Shown: positions 42,194-50,914 of the stretch, piece by piece
How the letters are laid out: the number at the start of each line of letters is the position of its first letter
How positions within the stretch are numbered: position 1 is the first letter of the stretch
Origin: Candidatus Terraquivivens yellowstonensis
Lineage (GTDB): Archaea; Thermoproteota; Nitrososphaeria_A; Caldarchaeales; Wolframiiraptoraceae
Direction: 5' to 3'
Assembly (NCBI GenBank): GCA_023539445.1
Contig: JAKCEW010000005.1
Coordinates: forward strand, 1-64,000
DNA length: 64,000 bases
The notes under the pieces: generated by a model
Seen by the model: the letters and a program-made list of their open reading frames with translations, nothing else
What the model was told of the DNA's origin: nothing
Databases searched by the model: none
Program-made: the position numbers and the translations under genes

Positions 42194-42535
42194 ATGGTGA
42201 ATGGATTGAAAGATGTAAGGGTTTTAGATCCTGAAAAGATTGGATGGGAGCCAATTAAGCAGTACCCCAAGGGCGCTTGGAGCAAGACCCTTTATGTCGA
42301 CGAAAAAACCGGGGCCACAGCAATGATTGTTAAATTCGACAAAGGTTTTCGCGAACCACCCCATACTCATCCGTCGAACCTGCATATGATTTTTCTAAAA
42401 GGAAAGCTAGTCGATGCTAAGGGCAACGAAATAAAGGCAGGCATGTACGTCTTCGTGCCTGCAGGCGTAGAGCACGGCCCATTCGATGCACCCGAGGATT
42501 GCGTATTTTTCGCATACTTCGATGGACCGCCGTAA
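42194..42535 (+). CDS. Small cupin-domain protein
   Basis: A 113-residue single-domain cupin (ChrR-like). The metal-binding histidines are in 'REPPHTHPSNLHMIFLKGKL' (motif 1) and 'VPAGVEHGPFD' (motif 2). It may be a small metal-dependent enzyme or a binding protein; the substrate is unknown. It has its own TATA box, giving a leaderless transcript. It stands between fumarase and the convergent nicotinate phosphoribosyltransferase gene. Confidence 0.87.
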   Translation: MVNGLKDVRVLDPEKIGWEPIKQYPKGAWSKTLYVDEKTGATAMIVKFDKGFREPPHTHPSNLHMIFLKGKLVDAKGNEIKAGMYVFVPAGVEHGPFDAPEDCVFFAYFDGPP

Positions 42536-42548
42536 TTCAGTTCAAGGT

Positions 42549-43757
42549 CTAAAGGAAAACTGGCTCTGGCTCAAATGTTGGTAACTTAGATAATGCTTTG
42601 AGTTGCAGTATGACCTTCTCCCTTATTTCTCTGACGGTTGGCAAATCTGCGACGATCTTGCCTTGCTTTATTAAGGGCTTAAGCAAGGGCTTGACCGGTC
42701 GGTTACATTTGGGACATGCTTCCAGTTCTTTCGTCCACGGGACCACCGTGTCATGGAACATATCGCACCTGTAGACCTGTTTCCTTCCGGGAAGCTTGCC
42801 CTTTTTTGACCTCGGTTGTCCATTTACCTCGACTATGTCAAGGGCAATGTCTACAGACGGGGGAAATGCTATCGAGGTCCCTACACCAAAACCATCCACG
42901 AGGTCCATCAATTCCTTAATATCAGCCTCGTCAACCCCGCCGCTGACGAATATCTTAACGTTTTCATGTCCTAAAAGCTTGAGTGTCCATTTCGTCTCCA
43001 TTACTATTTTCCTCATGTTCCCTCTTCTGGAGCTTGGTGTATCGAGCCTAACACCATACAGCCTATCTCCAAGGCTTTCTGCCGCGAGTAAAGCCTCCAC
43101 CCTCTCATCAAACCACGTATCGCAAAGGGTAATCCTAGGGACTTCGGGGGGCATGAGTTCGTCGAAAGCTTTCCAAGCCTTTACTTGGTCGCCAAACGTT
43201 ATTATCATGGCATGTGGCATCGTTCCTACGGGCTTTTCACCCATCATCTTCGCGCCCAAAACGTTTGAGACGGCATCGCAACCACCTATGAACGCTGACC
43301 TATCTACCATGGGCGCTATCGTTGGATGTACGCACCTTATGCCGAAGAATAATAACGTTTTATCGCCCGCCGCTAACTTACATCTGGCCGCCTTTGTTGC
43401 GATACTCGTACTGTGGCGCAGAATCCCGAGAACTGACGACTCCATTTGGCCAAAGGATGCATAGTTCCCCTCCAATCTTACGATTGGTTCCATCATCCTA
43501 AATATCGTTCCTTCTTCCATGGCGTAAACGTCAATCGGTTTCCCATCGAGAATGTAAGCCATCTCTTCTATACCACCCAAGATTGCCCATTCGTAACCTG
43601 CAGGTAACGAGTATGCGTGCGCCTCCATGGCTACTGAAACTTTATCCAGACCGGACTTCTTTATGACCTCGGAGGCTCTTTCAAAGTATACATCGGTCAC
43701 CCTTCCTTCCTTTATGTCAGATTCGGAGGCTACGTAGAGCTTAGGCAACAAATTCAC
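42549..43757 (-). CDS. pncB: Nicotinate phosphoribosyltransferase
   Basis: A 402-residue type II phosphoribosyltransferase making nicotinate mononucleotide from nicotinate and PRPP for NAD salvage. Visible: 'GNYASFGQMESSVLGILRHS' (about 97-116), 'VDGFGVGTSIAF' (PRPP loop, about 290-300), and a C-terminal zinc-ribbon with 'YRCDMFHD' and 'ACPKCNRPV'. Archaeal NAPRTases such as the Thermoplasma enzyme bind zinc at the C-terminus. It follows pncA by 2 nt in the same operon, so nicotinamide is processed in two coupled steps. Confidence 0.93.
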   Translation of the reverse strand: MNLLPKLYVASESDIKEGRVTDVYFERASEVIKKSGLDKVSVAMEAHAYSLPAGYEWAILGGIEEMAYILDGKPIDVYAMEEGTIFRMMEPIVRLEGNYASFGQMESSVLGILRHSTSIATKAARCKLAAGDKTLLFFGIRCVHPTIAPMVDRSAFIGGCDAVSNVLGAKMMGEKPVGTMPHAMIITFGDQVKAWKAFDELMPPEVPRITLCDTWFDERVEALLAAESLGDRLYGVRLDTPSSRRGNMRKIVMETKWTLKLLGHENVKIFVSGGVDEADIKELMDLVDGFGVGTSIAFPPSVDIALDIVEVNGQPRSKKGKLPGRKQVYRCDMFHDTVVPWTKELEACPKCNRPVKPLLKPLIKQGKIVADLPTVREIREKVILQLKALSKLPTFEPEPVFL

Positions 43758-43759
43758 CC

Positions 43760-44362
43760 TTAAGGTACGAAATCTAGCAGCTCAGAGCTGGTTAATATGC
43801 CCTTGTACAGAAATGATATTTGACGGAAGGCTGATAGCTGGTCGAACTCAGTAAGCGCGGATACGCAATCAACTGGCAAGTACACTCTGTAGAGGTTCAG
43901 GGCAGCAGAACCTGCTGTGTGTAAGACGCATATATTGGATACGGTCCCTGTGATGATCACGTTCTTTATTCCCCTTATCCTGAGTATGTGGTCCAACGGG
44001 GTCCCGAAGAATGCATCATACCTCAGCTTCTTTATGATCACCTCACCCTCAACGGGTTTCAATTCCTCTATTATCTCGGAGCCCCAAGTACCGGCTACCG
44101 CGTGCTTCCCCCATATCGGGAACTCCGGGTCATCCTCCATGTGCCAGTCTTGCGTGAATACGACAGTAGCGCCGCTTTTTCTAGCCTTTTCCAGTAGGCG
44201 CTTTATGTTCGGAATAGTACGCTTCACTGCCTCGCCTACATACAGCTTGCCCTTTTCATTCGCAAAATCATTCTGCATATCCACGATTATTAATGCGGAA
44301 GTTTTTGCATCCAGACTAACCTTTTGCGGTTCAGGTATGCTTGGTACTTCAACCATTTTCAA
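43760..44362 (-). CDS. pncA: Nicotinamidase (isochorismatase-family)
   Basis: A 200-residue hydrolase converting nicotinamide to nicotinate. The catalytic triad is D31 in 'IIVDMQNDFANEKGKL', Lys in 'VIIKKLRYDAFFGTPLD', and Cys in 'TGTVSNICVLHTAGSA'; metal-binding 'DWHMEDDPEFP' is also present. The neighbouring pncB completes salvage to NaMN, which confirms the assignment over a generic isochorismatase. An alternative start is Met3. Confidence 0.93.
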   Translation of the reverse strand: MKMVEVPSIPEPQKVSLDAKTSALIIVDMQNDFANEKGKLYVGEAVKRTIPNIKRLLEKARKSGATVVFTQDWHMEDDPEFPIWGKHAVAGTWGSEIIEELKPVEGEVIIKKLRYDAFFGTPLDHILRIRGIKNVIITGTVSNICVLHTAGSAALNLYRVYLPVDCVSALTEFDQLSAFRQISFLYKGILTSSELLDFVP

Positions 44363-44542
44363 AAACCATCACCATGCTACGCTCATAGTTGGTATGCGGC
44401 TTCTCTTTAACCGTTGTTTATAGGCAAAAAATTCATGGAATCATGCTGTATTATGCATGTTTTGCTAAATCTTTCGGGGAGAACAGGGCTCCATAAAGGA
44501 TGTGCTTATTTAGCTCCAAGCATAACAAATAAGAGATTAACT

Positions 44543-44995
44543 ATGGAAATAAAGCAGGTTGATATCTCAAATAAGACTCCTGAGAGGAGGGTTGCAATGG
44601 CAACAGGTCGCATAAAGCTTAGGCCTGAGACCGTGGAACGTATAAGGAAGGGTGAAGTGGAGAAAGGCGACCCGTTCCAAGTAGCAAGGCTCGCTGGGAT
44701 ACAGGCGGCTAAACTCACGCCCCTGCTTATGCCATTATGCCATCAGCTCAAGTTGGAACATGTTGAGTTAGAATTGAAGCTTACCGACTCGGCGGTGGAG
44801 GCAACGGCAAAGGTTGTTGCTACAGAAAAAACCGGTGTGGAGATGGAAGCACTCACTGCCCTAACGATCGCACTTCTTAATATTTGGGATGTGCTTAAAG
44901 CGTACGAGAAAGATGAGAACGGGCAGTATCCTGTCACGGAAATATCGAACATCAGGGTTATCAGTAAGGTGAAGCAACGCGTTGATGTCCCATGA
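44543..44995 (+). CDS. moaC: Cyclic pyranopterin monophosphate synthase
   Basis: About 150 residues from ATG 44543 ('MEIKQVDISNKTPERRVAMA'). MoaC with MoaA converts GTP to cPMP, the first step of molybdopterin synthesis. Active-site segments 'LMPLCHQLKLEHV' and 'TGVEMEALTALTIALLNIWD' are intact. The ORF track adds 43 residues with no MoaC resemblance; the usual family N-terminus is only slightly longer than that used here. A TATA-like CTTATTTAG lies about 34 nt upstream. moaB overlaps its 3' end by 11 nt. Confidence 0.93.
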   Translation: MEIKQVDISNKTPERRVAMATGRIKLRPETVERIRKGEVEKGDPFQVARLAGIQAAKLTPLLMPLCHQLKLEHVELELKLTDSAVEATAKVVATEKTGVEMEALTALTIALLNIWDVLKAYEKDENGQYPVTEISNIRVISKVKQRVDVP

Positions 44996-45506
44996 GCTTC
45001 ATAGAAAAAGGGCACCAAAAAAGGTCAGCATAGCTATAGTAACCGTAAGCACTTCCAGATACGAGCAGAAGGTGAGGGGCGAGGATTATATTGATGACAC
45101 TGGCGACATTTTGGCGAACGGCATGCTTGCCAAGGGTCACAGCGTGGTATACCGTGAGCTCATTAGCGATGATATAGGACAAATAAGGTCAGTATTGCTC
45201 GCTTTGCTGAACAGGAATGATGTTGATGCGATATTGTTTTGTGGTGGAACGGGTATAACGAAGACTGACCTTACGATAGAGGCCGTGGAGCCGTACTTAG
45301 AAAAGAGGTTGGATGGCTTTGCTGAGATTTTCCGAATGTTAAGTTACCAGAGGATAGGTTCTGCTGCGATGCTCTCGAGGGCCATAGCTGGCATAGCAAG
45401 GGAGAAGCTAGTCGTCTGTATACCGGGCTCGCCTGATGCTGCTAAAACTGCCATCGAGCTCCTCGCAGACGAGTTGCCGCATATAGTTTACATGGCAAAG
45501 AGTTAA
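44985..45506 (+). CDS. moaB: Molybdopterin adenylyltransferase-type protein MoaB
   Basis: A 173-residue protein from ATG 44985 (the track's TTG 44982 is adjacent). Motifs: 'IVTVSTSRYEQKVRGEDYID', the MPT-binding 'FCGGTGITKTDLTIEAV' (GGTGxxxxD) and 'CIPGSPDAAKTAI'. It activates molybdopterin with AMP before metal insertion by MoeA. It overlaps moaC by 11 nt, giving a moaCB unit; moaE is located elsewhere in the window. Confidence 0.93.
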   Translation: MSHELHRKRAPKKVSIAIVTVSTSRYEQKVRGEDYIDDTGDILANGMLAKGHSVVYRELISDDIGQIRSVLLALLNRNDVDAILFCGGTGITKTDLTIEAVEPYLEKRLDGFAEIFRMLSYQRIGSAAMLSRAIAGIAREKLVVCIPGSPDAAKTAIELLADELPHIVYMAKS

Positions 45507-45512
45507 ACAAAC

Positions 45513-46295
45513 ATGAGGCTAACTTTTCTTGGTACAGGTTCAATAGTACCGACGCATAACAGATTCTCTTCATCGATACTCGTCGAAATAAGAGATGAGA
45601 GAATGCTCTTGGACTGCGGCCCTGGAACCTTAGAAAAGCTCAGGAGGATCGGTGTAGATCCGAACGCTATACCAAGGGTATTCTTGACCCATTATCATAT
45701 AGACCATGCGCTCGACCTTCTGGCCATGGTGAAGCTGAGGGCCTTCGACCAGTATGGTGGCCCTTCTCCTAACCCTTTGAATCTTAGGGTTTACGGCCCA
45801 CCGGGTCTGAATACTTTGGTAAGTCATCTTTTTGAGAAGATACCCCAATTCAGGTATGTCTCGGAAAACTTGTCATGCTTCAAGTATCTTGAGTTGAAAG
45901 AGGTAACGGAGGGTCTTGTGGAGGATAGAGCTACATGGCGCGTAACATGTGCACCGGTTAAACATTACAACGGCGTAGCGTACAAGATAGAGGCTGAGGG
46001 GAAAAGCGTAGTCTACTCCGGAGATACAATCCCAGACGAAAACCTGATAGAACTTGCGAAGAATGCGGACGTCCTGATACATGAGTGCTCGTTTCCAGAT
46101 GAGCAACTCTTGGGGCTTCATACCTCAGAAAAGGGACTGGCTGAAGTGGCTGCTAAAGCGAGGCCGAGAGTTTTGATTCCCATCCACCTCTACCCAGCAT
46201 GGGAAGGGAGAGAGGATGAACTCAAGATGTCGCTGACTAAAGCCTTCAGCGGGGACGTCATCGTGCCAAAGGACCTTGAGAGTTACGAAGTTTAA
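45513..46295 (+). CDS. Metallo-beta-lactamase-fold hydrolase, RNase Z-like
   Basis: A 260-residue MBL protein. The zinc motif is 'THYHIDHALDLL' (about 60-71), where RNase Z usually has HxHGDH; the further ligands are 'VKHYNGVAYKIE', 'YSGDTIP' and 'IPIHLYPAW'. Size and domain order are close to archaeal RNase Z, the tRNA 3' endonuclease, but the IDH variant and shortened exosite region make another phosphodiesterase or arylsulfatase-like role possible. It lies 6 nt after moaB on the same strand and ends one base before the convergent PAC2 gene. Confidence 0.85.
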   Translation: MRLTFLGTGSIVPTHNRFSSSILVEIRDERMLLDCGPGTLEKLRRIGVDPNAIPRVFLTHYHIDHALDLLAMVKLRAFDQYGGPSPNPLNLRVYGPPGLNTLVSHLFEKIPQFRYVSENLSCFKYLELKEVTEGLVEDRATWRVTCAPVKHYNGVAYKIEAEGKSVVYSGDTIPDENLIELAKNADVLIHECSFPDEQLLGLHTSEKGLAEVAAKARPRVLIPIHLYPAWEGREDELKMSLTKAFSGDVIVPKDLESYEV

Positions 46296-47024
46296 TCAGG
46301 CATACATCGGTTTTCTTTCAGCTGCTTGTGCAACCTCCCTTAACGAGTGTAACCTGTCCTGCATCGTCTTTGCCTCTCGGTATAGCGGTTCCAAGTCTAT
46401 CTTTATCCTAGGAACAAGCTTCGTTAAAGTTTCTAGCAACATCGCAGCTGCGGCAAAAAGCGGGGTATCTTCTGTCACCTCTGCCAACAACACCACGACA
46501 TCGAGGTTGTTCCATCTTCCTTCACAAAGCAGGACTCCGGGGACGCCCGGAACGACGCCTATATTCAGCTGTTCTATGCCAGCATTGGATAGCATTTCCC
46601 TTGCCTTCGCCGTACTGCCGATGCCGTAAATCTTCGCTTCCCCGGATTCTTTAGGAACGCTTAAAGTCGAGACTATCATATCGCAACCATTCCTTAAAGA
46701 CCATTCTACGATCATGTTCGCTACAGCCCTCGAAAGCCATAGCGGCAGGTTGAACTCCGATAAGAATGTCGCTAGCTTTAGCTCTTCCTCAACATACACT
46801 CTTGCTGGATACCTTGGCTTGCCGCCATAAACAAAGGCAACGGGAGGGAAATGGACGGACTCTATGAAAGCCACTTGGTCCATTTTCAAGTGCGCCACGA
46901 GATAGCTGGCTACAAGCGACGTAACTAGGCTTGAGGATGGGAAACCATCTATTACAATGCCTCCCCTCAGGTCAGGTCTTTTGTATTCCTTAATTTTTAT
47001 TATCTCGGAGGATTCGTACGCCAT
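46296..47024 (-). CDS. PAC2-family proteasome assembly chaperone (PbaB-like) with C-terminal HbYX-type motif
   Basis: A 242-residue PAC2 domain protein ('IVIDGFPSSSLVTSLVASYL', 'VPGVPGVLLCEGR', 'VVVLLAEVTEDTPLFAAAAM'). The last three residues are M-Y-A, a hydrophobic-Tyr-X tail like those with which proteasome activators and PbaB/PbaA dock onto alpha rings. It may assist or regulate 20S assembly. No proteasome subunit gene lies in the window. A minus-strand TATA box AAATTTTATA lies about 30 nt upstream. Confidence 0.86.
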   Translation of the reverse strand: MAYESSEIIKIKEYKRPDLRGGIVIDGFPSSSLVTSLVASYLVAHLKMDQVAFIESVHFPPVAFVYGGKPRYPARVYVEEELKLATFLSEFNLPLWLSRAVANMIVEWSLRNGCDMIVSTLSVPKESGEAKIYGIGSTAKAREMLSNAGIEQLNIGVVPGVPGVLLCEGRWNNLDVVVLLAEVTEDTPLFAAAAMLLETLTKLVPRIKIDLEPLYREAKTMQDRLHSLREVAQAAERKPMYA

Positions 47025-47159
47025 AAAGAAACCTTGTACAAATTAGTGCTTATAAAATTTATTTGTGAGTCAAGCTGGCTGATCGATTACTAAAAACAGC
47101 CGCTAGATAACAAACGTTTAAAAAGAGATGTTTAGAAAAACCCGAGCGGGGGAGGTTGC

Positions 47160-47681
47160 TTGGCTATACTGAGCGACTTGGACTTGTTGAACTACATCAG
47201 GAGCGGAAGGTTGTTAATAGAGCCCTTCGAGGAAAGCACTGTTAGGGAAAATGGTGTAGACCTCAGAATTGGCGGGGCTATAGCTAGGATGAAGAATATC
47301 GGGAGGCCCCTTGACACTAGAAACGACAACGTCGAGGATTTTTACACGATTGAGAGCGGCAGTAGCTTCATCATAAACCCTAGGGAGCACGTACTCCTCC
47401 ACACGAAGGAGTACATCAAGCTTCCGGTTGACCTGATGGGTTTCGTCAACCTTAGGAGTAGCTATGCGAGAGTGGGTTTGAGCATACCTCCGACAATAAT
47501 AGATGCAAACTTCGAGGGGCAGTTAACGATAGAACTTGTTGGTGGAGATTTTCCGGTTAAGCTCTACGAGAATGACAGGTTCATACATGTTGTCTTTGCC
47601 AAGCTAACATCGCCCGTGGAGAGACCTTACAGGGGGAAATATCAGGGACAGAAGGGCATAAGGCTTCCTTCATTCAAATAA
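47160..47681 (+). CDS. dcd: dCTP deaminase
   Basis: A 173-residue enzyme converting dCTP to dUTP (or dUMP in bifunctional forms), feeding thymidylate synthesis. Signature 'NLRSSYARVGLS' (about 99-110), 'FEGQLTIELVG' and 'VFAKLTSPVERPY' are in place. The start is TTG with a strong ribosome-binding site GGGGGAGGT three nt upstream (GGAGGT at 47151-47156), so, unlike most genes here, it has a leader. The UDG gene in this window fits a need to control uracil in DNA. Confidence 0.94.
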   Translation: MAILSDLDLLNYIRSGRLLIEPFEESTVRENGVDLRIGGAIARMKNIGRPLDTRNDNVEDFYTIESGSSFIINPREHVLLHTKEYIKLPVDLMGFVNLRSSYARVGLSIPPTIIDANFEGQLTIELVGGDFPVKLYENDRFIHVVFAKLTSPVERPYRGKYQGQKGIRLPSFK

Positions 47682-47737
47682 AGATGCGTTAGCTTGAAGC
47701 CTTAAATATTTCCCATCAGGTTGCTGAATCAACGGCA

Positions 47738-48166
47738 ATGAGCGAGACTAAACAACAAGTTGAGCAAAAGCAAAGTCAAAAGAAACCTCTATGGGGAATT
47801 GTCCACATCTACTCTAGCTACAACAACATCATAGTTCATGTAACGGACTTGAGCGGCGCCGAGACGATCGCCAGAGCTTCTGGTGGAATGTTCGTTGATG
47901 CCGGAAGGCTTGAGCCAACACCGTATGCCGCCACAAGAGCGGCTAACTACGTTATGGAGATCGCAAAGCAGAAAGGCATATCAGCCGTCCACATTAGGGT
48001 TAGGGCTCCTGGTGGTGTTAAGGCGAGAACACCGGGTCCGGGCGCTCAAGCTGCAATTAGGGCCGTAGCTAGGTCTGGTGTCCAGATCGGCAGGATAGAG
48101 GACGTCACTCCCCTTCCCCACGATAGTATAAGAAAGAAAGGCGGAAGAAGGGGAAGAAGGGTCTAG
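47738..48166 (+). CDS. rps11: Small-subunit ribosomal protein S11 (uS11)
   Basis: A 142-residue archaeal uS11 with '[19 protein letters not shown]' and '[20 protein letters not shown]', ending in the basic tail '[10 protein letters not shown]'. It lines the mRNA exit and P-site platform of the 30S. In many archaea rps11 is followed by rpoD and rpl18e; here an unidentified gene follows after 5 nt and the alpha operon is split. The TATA box CTTAAATATT lies 33 nt upstream. Confidence 0.97.
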   Translation: MSETKQQVEQKQSQKKPLWGIVHIYSSYNNIIVHVTDLSGAETIARASGGMFVDAGRLEPTPYAATRAANYVMEIAKQKGISAVHIRVRAPGGVKARTPGPGAQAAIRAVARSGVQIGRIEDVTPLPHDSIRKKGGRRGRRV

Positions 48167-48171
48167 AAACA

Positions 48172-48723
48172 TTGAAGGTAGAGCGTAAGAATCTTGGCAA
48201 GATGTTAGGCTATGTTGTGGATATTGCGCCGAATATGAGATGGGGCAAATTCCTATACACCATTAAGCTAGCGGTGATGGACCTTCCTAATGTTGTGGCC
48301 CAGAACATGGAAGAACTGTTGGACTGGATATGGTACGGCTCTGCCGTAAATGTAGAGATATCAAGCGTTCAGCAAGAAGACAAAGTAAAGTTAGTCGTGG
48401 ATAACGTTTCACCAAATGAGTACGAGTCTTCCATACAACCGGTGCCAGTAAACGTCTTAAACTTTGACGCTCAGACTGGAGAGTTGGTACTCAAAAGGGA
48501 CGATGGCCGCATGTTAACTCTTAGGGTCTATGAAGAGCATGTAAGAGACGAGCTCTTAGCAACCTCCGAAAAGAACTTTTATGCACTATTTCTCGAGAAA
48601 CCGATTGGGTTAAGGATAATCGGCCTTATACGCTCATCGAAGTACAAACTCTTTAGCAGGGCCAAAGAGTTGGCCAATTCATTCATCCCTTCGTTCTTAG
48701 AACATAATCTCTGTAAGATGTGA
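48172..48723 (+). CDS. Unknown protein co-transcribed with rps11
   Basis: A 183-residue protein starting with TTG 5 nt after rps11. Mixed alpha/beta, no signal peptide, no metal-binding Cys cluster. It contains a positively charged N-terminus ('MKVERKNLGKMLGYVVD') and several short strands. I do not recognise the family; position suggests a link to translation or RNA, but this is inference. Its last 41 nt overlap, on the opposite strand, the 3' end of the DUF1152 gene. Confidence 0.6.
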   Translation: MKVERKNLGKMLGYVVDIAPNMRWGKFLYTIKLAVMDLPNVVAQNMEELLDWIWYGSAVNVEISSVQQEDKVKLVVDNVSPNEYESSIQPVPVNVLNFDAQTGELVLKRDDGRMLTLRVYEEHVRDELLATSEKNFYALFLEKPIGLRIIGLIRSSKYKLFSRAKELANSFIPSFLEHNLCKM

Positions 48724-49690
48724 CACCAAGCCTCTCGACAGCCCTCTCAAAGTCCAGCTCCGTCTCTATTCCCAAACTATGCATGGCTTCGTTTGCTTCG
48801 TCTATCGTCTCTGAGTTTGCCACAGCTTTTGCTAACTCGCTCGCTTCGTAAAGTATCTGAGCGTCGAGGAAAAACGTTATGCTTGAGAAGATAGACACAT
48901 ACGCAACCCTCGTTCCTTCCCTTATAGGTACATTACCCCTCACACCCTTGGCTGCCATAATGGCGAGCTTGCTTGCTTCAGTATCTAACCCCTCTAACAA
49001 GAACTCCATAAGCTTCACGTCATCTTGCGTCATACCCAATGCACCAAGTAAACCGCCCATCGAGGCTATTTCGGACAGTCTCAACTCTAGCTCTTGCGGC
49101 TTAAGCTCACCATCGCATCCTAACCCCACTACACCTACTATACTCTTAACGCCAGAGTTAACCAATGCTGCGAGCACCAAGGAATCGCATAGAGGGGACT
49201 TAAGACCCTCCTCCTTCCCAGTAGCTAAAACATCTCCTCCGACATCAATTCCGACGATGAAGCCTATACCAAGTCTCTCAGCCATTTCACGAATGCCGCT
49301 CGCAAGACCCTTGGCTCCCTTGGTTAGATCTAAAAGCAGAACTTTCTCGCCCAGCTTTGCGGAGAGTCTACAAGTTTGCGGTATAGCGCCACCCCTTATT
49401 CTAGTTTGACTACCGGCTAAGCATACCGTTTTGCTTAAAACCTCTTCCACATTATCTAGCTCGTCCAAGGACCTCGGGCCGGGCTTTGGGTCTACGACGA
49501 ACCTTTCCCATAAGGCTGAGCCTATCAACACTTCGAACCTATCTTTCCTCAAAGAGTTTCTCGTCGGTATCGTTCCCAGCGCATCGCCACCACCGCCTAT
49601 ACCTACGACCGCAGCCCTTCTAGTACCCTTTAAGTCGAAACGTTTCCAGTCCATGAACAGCACCGAACCTTTAAAGAAGCGCCTTTGCAA
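48683..49690 (-). CDS. DUF1152 family protein
   Basis: A 335-residue archaeal protein with glycine-rich segments suggestive of nucleotide binding ('AVVGIGGGGDALGTIPT', about 27-43) and acidic patches ('GFIVGIDVGGDV'). The family is uncharacterised. The true start is probably Met13 (49654, 'MDWKRFDLKGTRRAAVVG'), because the first 12 residues overlap the geranylgeranyl reductase gene. It is in one direction with that gene (20-nt overlap if the longer start is used), so the two may be an operon. Confidence 0.83.
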   Translation of the reverse strand: MQRRFFKGSVLFMDWKRFDLKGTRRAAVVGIGGGGDALGTIPTRNSLRKDRFEVLIGSALWERFVVDPKPGPRSLDELDNVEEVLSKTVCLAGSQTRIRGGAIPQTCRLSAKLGEKVLLLDLTKGAKGLASGIREMAERLGIGFIVGIDVGGDVLATGKEEGLKSPLCDSLVLAALVNSGVKSIVGVVGLGCDGELKPQELELRLSEIASMGGLLGALGMTQDDVKLMEFLLEGLDTEASKLAIMAAKGVRGNVPIREGTRVAYVSIFSSITFFLDAQILYEASELAKAVANSETIDEANEAMHSLGIETELDFERAVERLGVTSYRDYVLRTKG

Positions 49691-50810
49691 GCTTTATCGC
49701 AAAGATTGGATGAGTTAGTAACTTCGTAGCAACCCTTTTAACGTTAAGTCCGTTTGCCAAATCGAGTATATCCGATGCATCAAGTAACGTCTGAAGAAGG
49801 TTCAGCTCATCATCCGTCATCTTTTCCAACGCGCGCATGACCTTTAAACTCTTATTTATTCTCGTTATCCATGGTTCGTATTTCTCATAGAATTCTGAAA
49901 GCCTCTTCTTTGACGTGTCACCTTCGTGGCATGCCTTCGCGGCAACTTCGCCTGCTGCCAAGCCTGCTGCTACCGATGAATGTATGCCCGCGCCTGTCAA
50001 GGGTATGACCATTCCAGCAGCATCTCCTATGAGCATAGCGCCATCTAGTATGCACTCTTTTATCATTCCGCCGACTGGTACGGGAGCGCCTCGGTAATCG
50101 ATTATCTTAGCATTTCCCAACTCCTTCTCGAACATCTTGACAAACTTGTCTAGGTAGAATTTTGCTGGAGCGCCCCTCACACCTATGCCGACCTCTGCGA
50201 TCTTCTCGCTTTTGGGGAATATCCATGCGTATCCGCCTGGGGCTATATCGTTGCCGAGGAAGAACCTTACAACATCTGTACATTCGAGCTTGCAGTTCAC
50301 CATCACGTACTGGATAGTCGGTATGGGTTCCGAGCGCTCATTTATACCAAGAGACCTCGCCACAGTTGAATTGTATCCGTCAGCACCTATGACGACCTTT
50401 GCCGAGTACTCATCACGATTCGTCTTGACCCTCATAACATCTCCATCTCTCCAAACCGATACAACCTCCTCCCTTACGTGTATGTCAGCACCAGCCTCAG
50501 CGGCTTGAGCAGCTATCTCCTGTATGAAGAGCGATTTGTTTATCAAAAATCCTATGTCCTTTATCTCCACAAACTTCATGTTTGGCGCATAAACCCTTGC
50601 GTATGCCCTATTGAGGACTATGCTGGGTTTCGGCTCCACACCGGCTGTTTTGAAAGTTGTTTGACTCGTTGCCTCACCGCACGGTTTGTTTGCCATGATC
50701 GTCGGACACTTCTCCAACAACAGGGTCTTAGCATCGCCCAGAGCTGCCGCTTTCGCTGCCGAGACGCCGGCCGGTCCGGCGCCAACAACTATGACATCGT
50801 AGCTACCCAT
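49671..50810 (-). CDS. Geranylgeranyl reductase family flavoprotein
   Basis: A 379-residue FAD enzyme. FAD motifs: 'VVGAGPAGVSAAKAA' (about 7-21), 'ANKPCGEATSQ' (about 41-51) and 'LIGDAAGMVIPLTGAGI' (about 278-294). This family saturates the isoprenoid chains of archaeal ether lipids (digeranylgeranylglycerophospholipid reductase). Together with egsA in this window it supports archaeal membrane synthesis. A minus-strand TATA-like GGATAAATACA lies about 37 nt upstream. Confidence 0.93.
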   Translation of the reverse strand: MGSYDVIVVGAGPAGVSAAKAAALGDAKTLLLEKCPTIMANKPCGEATSQTTFKTAGVEPKPSIVLNRAYARVYAPNMKFVEIKDIGFLINKSLFIQEIAAQAAEAGADIHVREEVVSVWRDGDVMRVKTNRDEYSAKVVIGADGYNSTVARSLGINERSEPIPTIQYVMVNCKLECTDVVRFFLGNDIAPGGYAWIFPKSEKIAEVGIGVRGAPAKFYLDKFVKMFEKELGNAKIIDYRGAPVPVGGMIKECILDGAMLIGDAAGMVIPLTGAGIHSSVAAGLAAGEVAAKACHEGDTSKKRLSEFYEKYEPWITRINKSLKVMRALEKMTDDELNLLQTLLDASDILDLANGLNVKRVATKLLTHPIFAIKLAKALL

Positions 50811-50914
50811 AGCCGAGCACCCTATCTGAATTTCAAGAGCATGTATTTATCCTTGCCACACCCTTCCATACTGAGTCTCGTGGTGTGGGCTTTGTTAAAG
50901 ATGAGGACCGACAG

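Noticed and set aside
42796-43464. 222-residue plus-strand ORF opposite pncB
   Set aside because: Ser/Pro-rich antisense frame; pncB is well supported by homology.
45513-46295. Confident call as RNase Z
   Set aside because: The histidine motif is HYHIDH rather than HxHGDH, so the entry is kept as an MBL-fold hydrolase.
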